From NCBI GenBank assembly GCA_030220185.1, contig JASPKZ010005705.1:1351501-1415500 (forward strand): a DNA stretch of 64,000 nucleotides. The letters run 5' to 3'. The stretch comes from Diploptera punctata. Taxonomy: Eukaryota > Arthropoda > Insecta > Blattodea > Blaberidae. Below are positions 13,171 through 24,900 of the stretch, piece after piece. Both the position numbers and the translations under genes were made by a program. Position 1 is the first letter of the stretch. Every line of letters starts with the position of its first letter. The notes beneath the pieces were generated by a model that saw only the letters and a list, made by a program, of their open reading frames with translations, was not told the DNA's origin and ran no database searches.

Positions 13171-14690
13171 AGTCCAGATTATTATACATTTTGAAGCATG
13201 AGGACCCCAAAATATATTTCAAAAATTATAATCACAGTGCATTATTTGAATTCAAGGCAACAGTCCAGATTATTACATATTTAGAAGCATGAGGACCGAA
13301 AATATATTTCAAATATTTTAATGACAGTACAATATTTGATTCAAGACAACAGTTCATATTATTATATATTTTGAAGCATGCAATCCCCGAAAAATATTTC
13401 AAAATGTATACTGACTGTGCTTTATCTTAATTCAAGATAACAGTCCAATTTGTTATAGATTTTGAAGGATGGGGACCAAAAAAATATATTTGAAAAATTA
13501 TGATGATAGTGCATTATTTGAATTCACAACATCAGTCCAGATTATTATAGATTTTGAAGCAAGGGGACTCCAAAATATATTTCAAATATTATAATGTCAG
13601 TGCAATATTTGAATTCAAATCAACAGTGCAGATTATTATAGATTTTGAAGCATGGGGACCCCAAAATATATTTCTAAATTTATAATGACAGTGCATTACT
13701 TGAATTCAAGACAACAGTCCAGATTATTATAGATTTTGAAGCATGGCGATCCCAAAATGCATTTCAAAAATTATATTAGAATTCAAAACAACGGTCGAGA
13801 TTATTACAGATTTTGAAGCATGGGGACTCCAAAATATATTTCAAAATTATAATGGCAGTGTGTTATTTGAATTCGCAACAGCTGACCAGATTATTATAGA
13901 TTTTGAAGCATGGGAAGCCTAAAATATATTTTTAAAATTATAATGACAGTGCATTATTTGAATTCAAGACAACAGTCCAAATTATTATATATTTGGAGCA
14001 TGGGACCCTAAAAATATTTACAAAATTCTACTGACCGTGCATTATTTGAATTCAAGACATCAGACCAGATTATTATGGATTTTGAAGCATGCGGACCCCA
14101 AAATATATTTCAAAATTTATAATGAAAGTGCATCTTTATAATTCAAGACCACAGTCGAAATTATTACAGATTTTGTAGCATGGGACCCCAAAATATATTT
14201 TAAATATTATAATGACAGTGCATTCTTCGAATACAAGACAACAGTCCAGATTATTACAGATATTGAAGCTTGGAGAGCCCATAATATATTTCAAAATTCA
14301 TAATGACAGAGCATTATTTTAATCCAAGACTACAGTCCGGATTATCATAGATTTTGAAGCATGGTGACCCCAAAATATATTTCAAATATTATAATGACAA
14401 TGCATTATTTGAATTCAAGACAACTGTCCAGATTGTTATAGATTTGGAAGCATGCGGACCCCAAGATATATTAAAAATATATAATGAAAGTTCATTATTT
14501 GAACTCACAACTACAGTCCATATTATTATAGATTTTGTAGCATGGCGACCCCAAAATATATTTAAGGAATTATGAAGATAGTGTATTATTTGAATTCAAG
14601 ACAAGAGTCCAGATTTTTATAGACTTTGAAGCATGGGGACCCAAAAATAAATTTCGAAAATTATAAAGACAGTGCATTATTTGATTTCAA

Positions 14691-15280
14691 TTTATAAAAT
14701 AATGAACGTTTTAACCTGTTTAATGATTTTATCATCAATCACTATTTTAACTCGCCTTAATTTCTTCCCTTACACGTCTATTGATTTAGTTTTGTTTACT
14801 GATATTGTCATAACATACTTAGTACAAATTTTAAGAAAAGGTTATGAGCTCCTCGGTCTACTTCTTTTTCAGAATCACTTATAATCACTTGGTCACCAGC
14901 AGTGTTGTAATTTTAATTTTCTCATAGAGATATTGCAATTGGTTGTGTTTCTTTCGATTACTGAATGGTCCTTTTACTATATATATATATATATATATTC
15001 GATAATAAAGAGAGAAAGTCCATACATTTGTGTCAGTCCTCTTGAAGTTAGTTTCTTACTTGAATTGTTAATATATGTTGTGTTGGTATATCAATCTTTA
15101 ATACTTTATATCAGTTTTATAGAAAGTCCATAAAATTTTAAAATATTGTGTAAAACTGACCGTTGGACTCCGTCATATTTTGTTCATGAGCAATAGAATT
15201 GAATGTGGACCGCCGTCAATAATATTAATTTGTCATCACTAGAATTCTTGACATAATTTTAACTTATCTGCTCAATATAC
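14691..15280. other. AT-rich DNA, no gene seen
   Basis: Right flank of the satellite. It contains a (TA)n run at about 14979-14997. Two open frames (14672-14884 and 14933-15133) are hydrophobic and AT-driven, and I give them no function. Confidence 0.5.
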
Positions 15281-15940
15281 AAGGTTTAGAACTAGTAGTG
15301 GCAACACTTAAGTAGAGACGCTAGACGAGGAACCTAATGATGTCGCTGTTAGCACATGTCTGTACCTTATCTCAGAACACATGGAATCTCCCTTCTAACA
15401 TCACGCGCAAACAAACTGGCGAGAGGGAAAGAGCCTCGTGTTAGCTGGCGGTCTAATATAGTGTTGTCACGATGTTTTCGAAACAGGAACAACCAAGTCG
15501 GATAAAGATTGAATGTACCAGACGTCATACAGCACGGTGTGTCATGAAGGCATTCAAGAAGTGTTGCAGGGAATCTGCATAGCCTTACAGAACAGTTGCA
15601 AGTTGAAGGCTTTTACCAACCGTGCTACTGTATTGTAAGGCAATGCAGATTCCCCGCAAGCCTGTTGAAGACCTCGATGACGCTGCAATGCTGTACCACC
15701 TCTCGCATATTCATTCTTTATTTAAATCCTTTCTTTCCTGTTTTCGAAAACATCATGACAACGCTATATTAGGCCGCCAGCTGAGACGAGATTCTGTCTC
15801 TTTCGCCAGTTTGCACGCGTGTGATGTGGGAAAGGAGAGTCCATATGTTCTGAGGGAAGGTAAGATATAAACTGACGTGTGTTATCAGTGACATCATATT
15901 CCGTCTACAGCAGTCTTGACACTATTACAGTTTAAACCCT
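15281..15940. mobile_element. Foldback element (long imperfect palindrome)
   Basis: The left half (15281-15595) is the imperfect reverse complement of the right half (15600-15940). Matching pairs include 'gttttcgaaacaggaa' with 'ttcctgttttcgaaaac', 'gctggcggtctaatata' with 'tatattaggccgccagc', and 'cagggaatctgcatagcctta' with 'taaggcaatgcagattcccc'. The ends read 'aggtttagaact' and 'cagtttaaaccct'. No transposase is inside. It is most likely a non-autonomous foldback or MITE-type DNA element; the 82-codon frame at 15622 is part of one arm. Confidence 0.75.
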
Positions 15941-16567
15941 CGAAACATTTAAGTTAAAACATAATATATCTTTTTTTTCTGACATCGGAAATTTATTTAT
16001 AATAATTTGGGGATTTCGCCATCATTACTGAAAGTTCCCTCCATATTTGATACGGCATTCCAAATGGCCGATCTCAAATAAGAAACATTGTACTAAACCA
16101 GATGTTTTAGTTGCACAATGTATCAATTTAATTAAAGGTAAAAAATATCTGCTAACTTTATATTGAAATATGCTCTTTTTATTTTACCGGGGTCGGTATA
16201 TAATGTAAACCGGCAACAATGAACAGGACGCACCCTGTGATACCCGTTCCACTGGTGTCGCATTCAACTGAAACATCACTGGACTTAATGCAGCTTTCTT
16301 CTTCAACACACAAGGTTGAAAGAACAAAGCTGGGGGACCGGGTGCAATATTATATACCACACAACTTCCAATATCGTGTTATTATCCAACTTGCATATTT
16401 TTTGTATCTAATCGTCTGTCTATCTGAATTTATCTTTTAGGTATCATAAAAATCGGGAACATAGTACACGTAACTACTAAGAAAAAATCTGAATTGTATC
16501 TGTAAAAGACTATATGAAAGAATGTTTAACGACAATATTTATTACGAAATTTTTAAATACTATCCAT
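15941..16567. other. No gene recognised
   Basis: AT-rich DNA. A 73-codon open frame at 16219-16440 has no recognisable domain. No repeats were identified by eye. Confidence 0.4.
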
Positions 16568-16833
16568 AGTAATTCTGCTCGAGGACAGGTCCTTCACTGT
16601 AATCATAGCTTTGCATCTATACTAGGGAATTATAGGTATGGTAGGTTCCGCTGCTTTCCACGCTTGTGAAGAATGATGATGATAATGATGACCGGATGAT
16701 TTTGGCGGACCATTGGGCCCTAAGATTCCTGACATTTGTCTTAAAGGTGAGGAAAATCCCCAAAAATCCTCATCCAGGAGCCAGTCCCGACCGGGAATCC
16801 AACTCGGGCCCGCTGCGAGACCACAGCAGTGGA
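16568..16833 (-). mobile_element. tRNA-derived SINE (family A)
   Basis: Reverse-oriented copy running from 'agtaattctgctcgagg' (3' end of the SINE) to 'gagaccacagcagtgga' (the tRNA-like head). It shares the family's internal (ATC/GAT)n tract and the 'caccgg/cttccacgcttgtg' block. Confidence 0.8.
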
Positions 16834-17048
16834 CCTTTTAAATACAATAAATAGAATTTAAACCCTAAAGCAATATAAAATGCAAAGTTACAGAACGTCT
16901 TAAATATATGTTAATGTGCACAATATATATATTGTGCCAGTTCGCTCAGGGTAGAATATGATCACTCAGGGATGTTTTAAATTATACACTTATTATTTTA
17001 GTTTATTGGATAAATTTGTATACAATATTGTATTTACAATGTTTGATA

Positions 17049-17225
17049 ATTCACTATCTCGGAGTGGAGTTGATGAGTTATTTCCGCCCACGTGTTTTAA
17101 TATCACTTTTGCGAACGATTACTGAAGAAATTGACTATTGCAGAACATAGGAGCGTGTGAGTGTTTTCACACGCGTCCTTGCCTTATAAGGGCGATGACT
17201 CCTCCCATCCCCACTCCGAGTGTAT
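17049..17225. mobile_element. Small MITE candidate
   Basis: About 175 bp bounded by inverted repeats: 'ctcggagtggagttgatgag' at the left and, reverse-complemented, 'ctcggagtggggatgggagg' at the right. It has no coding capacity. The superfamily cannot be told from this one copy. Confidence 0.45.
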
Positions 17226-18240
17226 ATGTTATTCATTATAGCTTAGAAGGGTAGGTACCATTCGTTTGGGTTTCTATGTTGGTTATAGACTCGTGTGCAC
17301 GTTTGTGCGCCTTCCAGTTATTACTATTAATGTACTCACGAGTCTATTACTTCTTGCCACAATATATACAAATAACCATACAATCTTGCACTACTCTTTT
17401 AACAAAATTACCTAATACGCATACATAGTGAAAGTAGTGTCAGTGTGCAGATTTTAAGTATGAATTTCGTGTGGTAAATATAATAAAAATGTCTTATACA
17501 TTTTGAGCAGCAAATGTTTGGTTTTCTCAGAAAAAAAATCGTTCCGAAATTTATTGGTGCATTACTTTATAATGATGGATAGTATTTGTATGAGATTCAC
17601 GCATTAGATAGGAAAATACAACTTTTTCTTTTCGTATTTTTTTATCCCACGATATGTTTTAGCACGAATTGAATTAAAAGAAAAGAAATAAAATATTTTA
17701 TTGATACTACCCAAGAGAAAGTTATCAAAATACTGGACACAAATGTTTTATGGCCATACCAATATTACCTCTCTATACATCCGTATTCTGATATAAACAT
17801 TATATTATCAAATTATAAATGTACCAGTATTTACCGTGTATGAAGTCTCCACAACTACTAACATAATCAAAATCATTTTAGGTATTTCGGTACAGTCCCA
17901 TCTTGAGCAAAAGACTGCTCGCTATGGTCCATACTTTGTAATATTATGTCTAGCACTCGGAAGTTGAGGACCTATAAAATGCATATAAAATATATTTAAA
18001 AAGACCGAAAGATATCCTAAAATAAACCTAAAATCTGGAAAAATGACGTTAAAAAAATGATACAGCTGCTGACGAGTGGATAAAGACAGCCTCGCTACCT
18101 TCACCCTCCGCTCGAGGTAATTTTCACAAAGTGGCAACTTATTAGAAAATTTGAAGTCGAAATACAATAGTTCAGGCGATCAGTAGGCTGGTGGTTAAAA
18201 ATAATGTGTGTGGGATGTAAAAAATATTTAGAAAGTAAAA
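17226..18240. other. No gene recognised
   Basis: AT-rich DNA. A minus-strand frame at 17922-18167 (81 codons) shows no known domain. Nothing else is supported. Confidence 0.4.
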
Positions 18241-18880
18241 CTAGATAGTGTTTTTAAAATAAGTTGGAATTGAGACTCGACTCTGCGCATTCATGAATTA
18301 TACAAATGGTATAAATGTAGTCAAAAGAAGGTAAATTTGTAAAAAAAAAGCCGTTAAGATCTAAAAAAAAGCTAAAAAACGACCAATAAAGCCAAAAAAG
18401 TCGATAAAAGACAAAAAGGATAAATCCACTTTCTGGCCTACAATGATCCAAAATATATATACTGGTGTATATGTATATATATATATATATATATAATGTT
18501 GTTGGGCCTCGTCTTCAGAACAAATTCCTTAACTTCCGAGCTCCAGTGATGACTGATAAGTAAGTATCCTTTTGCTGAAAATGTGTCCGCGGTGCTTAAT
18601 GTAGATTCACCTTCAGGAATGGTAGATGACGTATCTGAATAAAATGAAAACATTGCAGACAGATCTTTATTAGAAGATAATGTAGTATAATACAAGTTCC
18701 AAGTAATGATAATCTTACTTTTAAAATTTGTCTACTTTTTTTGTTAATTTTTTCAACAACTGCAGAAGTTAATACAAATACTTTACGTCTGTCTGTATGA
18801 AGTACTCCCACAATTACATTTCCAACAAACCTCCCTGCTCAAACAAATTAAGGAATTCGTTCTGACTTTGTACTTACATG
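18241..18880 (-). other. Unidentified, possible decayed transposase
   Basis: Minus-strand fragments in two frames (18596-18811 and 18438-18695) contain NEFLNLFEQGGL and VFVLTSAVVEKINKK, which faintly recall the C-terminal part of P-element/THAP-type transposases. I cannot confirm this. A (TA)n run sits at about 18475-18495. Confidence 0.2.
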
Positions 18881-18990
18881 CTTTATATTACTGTAAAAAT
18901 GAAGTTACAGAATCCTCGTCTTCTTTTATGGAAATCCAAATTGTATTTCCAATCACAGATCGTCATTTTCCGAAATAAGATTATTGTAAC

Positions 18991-19045
<55 letters not shown>

Positions 19046-19166
19046 TGTGTGTGCGCGTGTGTGCATGTGTGTGCGTATGTGCGTATGTGTGTGTATGTGT
19101 GTGTATGTGTGTGTGTGTGTGAGTGTGTGTGTGTATGTGCGTATGTATGTATGCATGTATGTATAG
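18991..19166. repeat. (TA)n then (TG)n compound microsatellite
   Basis: Pure TA at about 18993-19041 is followed by interrupted TG/TGTA repeats to 19166. The His/Thr/Tyr-Ile open frames on both strands here are repeat artefacts. Confidence 0.95.
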
Positions 19167-19740
19167 TATTTTCATTGAGTTGTTGCACTGGGAGGTCTCC
19201 GGCTTAGTGTATTCTATAACGAAGTTTCTAAATTCTCTGTGGTCTGCTTTATAAAATGGCGTGCAATCTTTTACACTATCTAAAAAAAACTCCGATTTAA
19301 ATGGTAAATATTCGGGTATTTCTTACTTTTTTATTTACTGATGCAACAAGTGCTTTATATTTTTAATACTGCAGTGTTGTTTCAAATTTTCGTTTCTCTT
19401 TATAACCTCTGATTTGTGAAAAACGTAAACTTCAATTGTACATTTTCACCATTGAATATGAATTGATCTCTACTAAATTTTTCCAATAACTGACTAAATT
19501 TGCTTTCACATGAGGTGGAAGATTTCGTTGATCTTGAAGGAAGGGTTAAGAGAAAATAACCATTTACTTATATGAACGGTACAGCTATTATGCTGAACCG
19601 TGTTTATCCCTGAACTTGACTGCAATGAAGTCGTCAAGGAAGTTAGGGTGAATTGCATTTAACTTGATTTCTTCTTCAGCAGATGTATCTCATCGCTCTA
19701 GTGATGAGAATGAACTGCAAGAATTTTAATTGTAAAAATT
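19167..19740. other. No gene recognised
   Basis: AT-rich DNA without repeats or motifs I could assign. Confidence 0.4.
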
Positions 19741-19910
19741 TAGAAGAAGGCTCCTTGGCGTGACTTACATAGAAGGCCCTTGGCCTTCCAGCCAATTGTT
19801 GACCTCAGCATCCAGCCAGTACAGGGAGGACACGTGGTCAGCATGTCGAACACCCCAGCTGCTATAGCTACTTTTGTCAACCTGGGCCCGCTACTTATTT
19901 TTACTAAGTA
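19741..19910 (-). mobile_element. SINE (family C), 5'-truncated
   Basis: Matches the 3' half of the copies at 24176 and 52707: 'cagcatccagccagtacagg', 'gtggtcagcatgtcgaac', 'cctgggcccgctacttatt'. The tRNA-like head is missing. Confidence 0.7.
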
Positions 19911-20032
19911 GCTATCTAGCACTATCAAATCTTTACTTTCGTAGACAAAACTTCATTTTTACATAATAAAATCTATATGGTCGTAAGCTTCATTGTTCAG
20001 TTGTGAACTTTAGCACAGATGACTAGGATTTC

Positions 20033-20075
<43 letters not shown>

Positions 20076-20077
<2 letters not shown>

Positions 20078-20390
20078 ACCGCTGTGGTCTCGAGGTAGCG
20101 TGCTGCCTTGTCACGCAGCGGGTCCGGGTTCGATTCCCGGTTGGGACTGGCTCCTGGGTGAGGTTTGTTTTCGGGGTTTTTCCTCACCTGTAAGACAAAT
20201 GTCAGGAAGCTTAGGACCCAACGGTCCCCGAAAATCATCCGGCCATCATCATCATTATCATCATCATCCTTCACCGGTGTGGAAAGCAAAAGCAAGCTAC
20301 CACACCTATAATTCCCTAGTAAAGCTGCAAAGCATAGCATGAAAATGCTATGATTGCAGTGAAAGACCTGCCCGCGGGCAGAATTACTAT
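20076..20390 (+). mobile_element. tRNA-derived SINE (family A), near full length
   Basis: The best copy of the family's head: 'ccaccgctgtggtctcgagg', then a B box GGTTCGATTCC near 20129. The body has 'cctcacctgtaagacaaatg', an (ATC)n tract, 'ttcaccggtgtggaaagc' and 'gaaaatgctatgattgcagt', and it ends 'gcagaattactat'. It sits between two (TA)n tracts (20040-20075 and 20389-20412). The head suggests pol III transcription from internal A/B boxes. Confidence 0.9.
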
Positions 20391-21177
20391 ATATATATAT
20401 ATATATATATATTAGTTAAAGTTAAAGTGTCGTTATACGTTTATGAATTAGGGTATTTCGAGTGGTTTAAGACACTTTTTTCCATATTTGCGTATATTTC
20501 ATAGCTTATTATATATATTTTTACACAATTAAGAATAAAAAACCTTTACTTGACTGGACATTTTATTTTAAACATGTTCTATATTTCTTAGTTTCAGAGA
20601 TATTCATGTCTGATAATAGTTTGAAATTTATTTTTATGGCATATTTATTTAAAATATGGAATCGTGAAATTCTATGGAATATTGAAAATAGGTTATGTTT
20701 TAAGCACATTCTTATCTTCATTGCTGGGCCTCGTCAATTAACCTCTGTGACAAGAGAATCAATTATATATTATTAACAGCACATCTTGACCTGGCAATTG
20801 GCGGAGCCATTTGTAAGTAAGTCAACAGGGTTATAATAGTATGCATAACATAGTATATTTAGTAGTTTACGAACTATCGTGTATCATCTTTGTTTGATAA
20901 TTCCTATAAAATGTTTAGTCCACATTTTACTTTTTTTTTCGAGAATCTTTAATATGTATGTATGTATGTATGTACATATTTAGCTTTATTACATATAGGC
21001 TAAATTCCATCCCTGCTGATGAAATTTTATTTTTGTGCTTAGTTCATTTTCAAGAGCATAGAAATACTAATTTTGAAAGCTAACAATTTTTGTTGAGTTC
21101 CAAAATTGGGTGTCTTCATGTATATCTAGAAATAATTTCAAAGAATTATAATTTTATTTTTTATGTTCCATCCATCC
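20391..21177. other. No gene recognised
   Basis: AT-rich DNA; a short (TGTA)n run at about 20954-20975. Nothing else supported. Confidence 0.4.
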
Positions 21178-21406
21178 ACAGTAATTCTGCCCAAGGTCAG
21201 GTCTTTCACGGCAATCATAGCATTTTCATGCTATGTTTTGCAGCTTTACTAGGAAATTATAGGTGCGGTAGCTTCCACACCGTGAAGGATGATGATGGCC
21301 GGATGATTTCCGGGGACCGTTGGGCAGGAGTCTGACCCGACCGGGAATCGAATCCGGGCCCGCTGCGTGACAAGGCAGCACGCTACCTCGAGACCACAGC
21401 GGTGTA
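21178..21406 (-). mobile_element. SINE (family A), internally deleted
   Basis: Reverse copy from 'agtaattctgcccaagg' to 'gagaccacagcggtgta'. A block between the 'ggggaccgttgg' segment and the tRNA-like head is missing, so it is about 90 bp shorter than the 20.1-kb copy. Confidence 0.8.
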
Positions 21407-21511
21407 CATTTTTTATGTTATAAGTAGAACATTAATTCATATTTTACAAAACACATTGATAAGCTAATTTGATTAGTTGAGTATTTTTAATTAAGAACAT
21501 ATTTACACAGT

Positions 21512-21572
21512 TAGGGTGTAAGGCCAGCAGCCGCACTGGTAGGTTAAGGGTCTTCTAGGCCATAGAGTTTTA
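21512..21572 (+). repeat. SINE (family C) tail fragment
   Basis: Contains 'ccagcagccgcactggtagg' and 'gggtcttctaggcca', matching the 3' end of the 24176 copy. Confidence 0.5.
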
Positions 21573-21589
21573 AATAATACAGGGCTTTC

Positions 21590-21900
21590 TTTTTGGTTAT
21601 CCTACAATAAATTTCCAGTCCTTCTTCCATTCCCCATTTGCACGTATCCTGTCAATCGCATTCTATAAGATTTATCTGCTATTATGTTATCTGGTTTGAT
21701 ATAAAGACATTTAGCTAACTATTATGTAGTTTCTCCATTTGTCTGTTAGTTTCATTCATAACAAAATGTACAAAATTACATCGCGAATTAAAATAATCCC
21801 TTTGTTAAATTAGAATAAAAATTTTCGAAAATTGCCAATCATCCTTCTACTATGAATAACTGTTTTATAGTCTCATTATCTTCTAACATCAGTTCAAGAA
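21590..21900 (-). pseudogene. LINE relic, very decayed
   Basis: Minus-strand similarity to the LINE C-terminal region at 31.94-32.25 kb can be followed in short blocks ('gcacgtatcctgtcaatcgc', 'gtttctccatttgtctgtt'). No open frame remains. Confidence 0.3.
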
Positions 21901-21949
21901 GTCTCACGCTCAGAGAACAGACTTTTTCCATAAAGGGAGTTGTTACTAT

Positions 21950-22110
21950 GGTCGCAGATGGTTTGGAATTCAGGTTAAGTTTATATTTAAGGAATCTCCT
22001 GGAACTCTATTATAATTTATAACCCATCACATCAACAGGGTAACCTTTTCAGGCACCCCAACCTGAGAAGTGGCTTAAAATTTCGCCCGCCCGCTTGGAA
22101 TGACAACTTT
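21950..22110 (+). repeat. SINE (family D) tail fragment
   Basis: Shares 'aatctcctggaact', 'cccatcacatcaacagggta' and 'ggcaccccaacctgagaag' with the family D body. The head is absent. Confidence 0.45.
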
Positions 22111-22189
22111 GTAGACCTATAACGAATATTTTTATCCTATCTGTAAGAGAAGAGAAATTCTATATATCTAGCCGTAATTCGGATCGAAT

Positions 22190-22660
22190 CTGTAAACATT
22201 TCTATCAACATAAAAAACTACACTTCACTGATAATATTCTTTTAACAATTAATTTATTAAATTATTTGTCAAAATAATATTAAATATTTTCATTTGTTTT
22301 AAATATTGTGTAATCGTAAAATAAGTTTTCTATATTTCATTATTTTTCTTTACTTTTGATATAAATGAGACAGGGACAGTCTACCAACAATATTTAATTT
22401 ATCTCGCTTGTATACATTTTATTAGTTTTAGTCTTAATCTTAACTATCATTAGCATGGTTGCATTATACATCATAATATAATAGATATTTTCTTATTGAC
22501 CAAATTTTCATTTAATATTTAATATCAGAGTTGATTGTGCTTGTTATATTCTGACGTAATATATGTTTGTCCTGGTGAGTGGAAGAGAAGGCCACATGGT
22601 CTTAACCCCACCAGTCTAAATAAATAAATAAATAAAAGAAATAAATAAAAAGATTTATTT
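22190..22660 (+). mobile_element. LINE 3' end with (AAAT)n tail
   Basis: Nearly the same ~470-bp sequence recurs at 29976-30478. Both end in 'gtcctggtgagtggaagaga', 'aggccacatgg', 'ccaccag' and then taaataaata repeats, as expected for the 3' UTR and tail of a 5'-truncated LINE. No coding part is included. Confidence 0.65.
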
Positions 22661-23389
22661 AAAACCCACTGACAAGGAACAGTGGCCAGAGGCCAACCTT
22701 GAATTTATGACGAGGAAAACTCAAGAAAACGTTGATACTTACATTCGCGAAAATTGTATACAGTATAACTTATACAGTATGTATATATATATATATATAG
22801 GCCTATATATGAATCAGTAGGCTATCTCAATTTTATGCCCATTCTTAAATTGTACATAAACATTTCTATCAACATAAAAAAGACTGACAAAATAATTAAA
22901 ACAATTTTGGTTTCAGGAAGATACTTTTCCCTTGATGAACCAACATTTGTTTTTTCCATTCTATTGGAGAGCACATTACAGCCACATATCCACAAAGATA
23001 TCGGATAGGCGAGTAGAGTAATTATTTTGTAGTGGCTGCGCCAAAGACTTTTATCATACTAGATAACAGCGTGACATCGCAGGTGTCCAAATATCGAAGT
23101 TTGGTATTAAGTTAGTTACGCAAGACAGTAAATATTAGTAGTTGTACAGAGAAGAGGTGTCGGTAAGCTGACATGCGTGTCAATAGTGTCGATAACTGTG
23201 CTTGTTTGTCTGTTCTGAACAGAAATCAGAGCCCACCATGTCAATATCCCTAGAGAAATATTTGCAAACTTGCGTCACGCAACTAATGACGCAATACTAT
23301 GTGCAAATACTCTAATGTTATACAGAGTGCTCCAGATTTTCAGCTTCAAATTCTTGCAGACTTAAGATTTGTTCTTGGAATAGCAGTAA
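22661..23389. other. No gene; weak inverted repeat
   Basis: Around 23015-23320 short blocks recur in inverted order ('gagtagagtaatt' with 'aaatactctaa'; 'ttacgcaagacagtaaatatt' with 'aaatatttgcaaacttgcgt'), suggesting a decayed MITE. A (TA)n tract lies at about 22784-22798. Confidence 0.3.
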
Positions 23390-23569
23390 TGGAATTTATT
23401 GTCTTTATTTAAAAGAAAGGAAATACATTTGCATTTACATTGCGCAGGGCCTGTTTGGCCATACATGTATAATTTTTTTCCATGAATAAAAAATAAAAAT
23501 TAACTTAAGAATATGTAAACAAATACATACATGGCTACACACCTACACAAAAATGTATAAAAACAATGA

Positions 23570-23570
<1 letters not shown>
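23390..23570 (-). repeat. Dispersed LINE-tail-like repeat
   Basis: The reverse complement matches 63225-63425, including 'ccaaacaggccctgcgcaat' and 'gtaaatgcaaatgtatttcc'. A microsatellite lies next to it in both places. Confidence 0.5.
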
Positions 23571-23614
<44 letters not shown>

Positions 23615-23659
23615 CGTGTGTGCGTGCGTGCGCGCGCGTGTGTGTGTGTGTGTGTGTGC
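23571..23659. repeat. (TG)n microsatellite
   Basis: Starts with short TA, then TG/CG dinucleotides to 23658. Confidence 0.95.
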
Positions 23660-24075
23660 TATAATCTACATCTACAATCATAAATGAAAAGACCGTGTGT
23701 ATAGATATAGAGAAGTATCATTTTGTATATAATAATGTTAAAAAATTACTACAAAACAAATTTTAAAAAAAAGATTAGTGCAAATGGGTACTTAGATAAG
23801 AAATGTATGTCTGTGCATGAACACAATATATGTATTTGATTTTATTTATACACAGATTTTTAATGTTTGCACATCTTTCTGTGCCTAAAGTTTTATTTTC
23901 TTTCTCCACTCGTCTCTGTCCATCCACTCAATGTGTATGTCTATGTATATGATCCAGAATTAAAATCCAGTCTCTAAAGATCGTGTTCCTTTTAGAACCG
24001 GGAGGCGTGTGGCATGAAAAACTACAACACTACGTCAATTCTATTAAATTAACTCGAAATACAACGTATAGTGAA
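23660..24075. other. No gene recognised
   Basis: AT-rich DNA without assignable motifs. Confidence 0.4.
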
Positions 24076-24140
24076 CTTAAGTCCACGCGGCTATGAACCT
24101 ACGGGTTCAATAGTGCTAATGATTTAGTTAGTTATATATA
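24076..24140 (+). repeat. LINE 3' terminus fragment
   Basis: 'cgcggctatgaacctacggg', 'ttcaatagtgctaa' and 'ttagttagtt' match the end of the LINE at 41.19-42.16 kb, where the same text follows the ORF stop. Confidence 0.55.
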
Positions 24141-24175
24141 ATTATCCAGAATTCCCTAACGTTAATAGGTCCAAA

Positions 24176-24515
24176 GTCTCGTGATGTAGCCGAGTGGTTA
24201 ATGCAAGAATCCTTGGCGCAGAGCTACGGTACTTGCGCTGATTCAATTCTACGTGGGGAAATAAATTATCTCATTGAATTTCGAACATTATGGGACCGGT
24301 GCCCATCCAGCATCGTGAGGAAATTGGGTAGCTACAATTTGTAGCGGATCAGGTTGAGAAGACCAGCTATAACGGATGGGTGATCGATAAGCTGATTATA
24401 CTTCACCCTTATACTGGCTGGATAATCGTTTACCTCTGTGATTAAGAGGTGTGGAAGTGAGGTCAGCATCCGGCTGGTAGGCCAAGGGCTTCTAGGCCAG
24501 TCGTGCCATGGATTT
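24176..24515 (+). mobile_element. tRNA-derived SINE (family C), full length
   Basis: The head 'gatgtagccgagtggtta' is an A box of Leu/Ser-tRNA type. The B box region is degraded (gattcaattct) compared with GGTTCGAGTC in the copy at 52707. The body has 'gggaccggtgcccatccagc' and 'gtgaggaaattgggtagct'; the tail is 'ggcttctaggccag'. Confidence 0.8.
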
Positions 24516-24529
24516 GATATGTCCAAAAG

Positions 24530-24900
24530 AACGTTTTAATATTTATCTTTCAAATCTCTTTAACATATGTTCACATCATTCTTGGGCTACCTACTCGATG
24601 CTGTCCTTCGGGTTTTCCTAACAGAAATTTCCGTGAAACTCATTTATTCACCATAACTGCCACATTTCCTGCTAATCACAATCTACAAGACTTAACTTTA
24701 CTTATTACATCTATTTTTATATAGCTCATGGAGCTCACTTTTACATAGTTTCCTCACTTCATTTATCTGCCCATCTCTCTTTGGTCAAAACAATCTATAC
24801 AACGTAACAAAATGGCATTTTTCTTTATTAGATCTGTACTTTGTATATATTTTAAAAGAAACATTCTGTGAACAATTTAATTCCTACGGATCGTAATTAA
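24530..24900 (-). pseudogene. LINE relic
   Basis: Minus-strand blocks recall the LINE C-terminal region ('catctctctttggtcaaaac' corresponds to a FxPKRDE-type segment). Heavily frameshifted. Confidence 0.4.

Larger units (their letters stand above)
5253..14690 (+). repeat. 91-bp tandem satellite, about 100 monomers
   Basis: Monomers of about 90-92 bp run head to tail; successive 'gtccagattatta' starts near 7021, 7112 and 7203 are 91 bp apart. The monomer has blocks 'cagtccagattattatagat', 'ttgaagcatggtgacccc', 'aaaatatatttcaaa', 'ttataatgacagtgcatt' and 'tttgaattcaag', so most monomers hold an EcoRI site. Common variants are 'gataccagtcc' versus 'gaccacagtcc' and 'ggatgggga' versus 'gcatggtga'. 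Open frames inside, such as 14354-14575, are by-products of the period. Three spacer copies and one LINE tail interrupt it. Confidence 0.95.

Noticed and set aside
5253..14690. Several 60-73 codon frames with similar peptides (for example around 6130, 8861 and 14354)
   Set aside because: They repeat with the satellite monomer, whose 91-bp period shifts frame, and no frame persists.
5253..14690. CRISPR-like repeat array
   Set aside because: The repeats are contiguous 91-bp monomers with no unique spacers, in a eukaryotic setting.
18438..18811. P-element-type transposase
   Set aside because: Only two faint peptide similarities in different frames; kept as an unidentified stretch.
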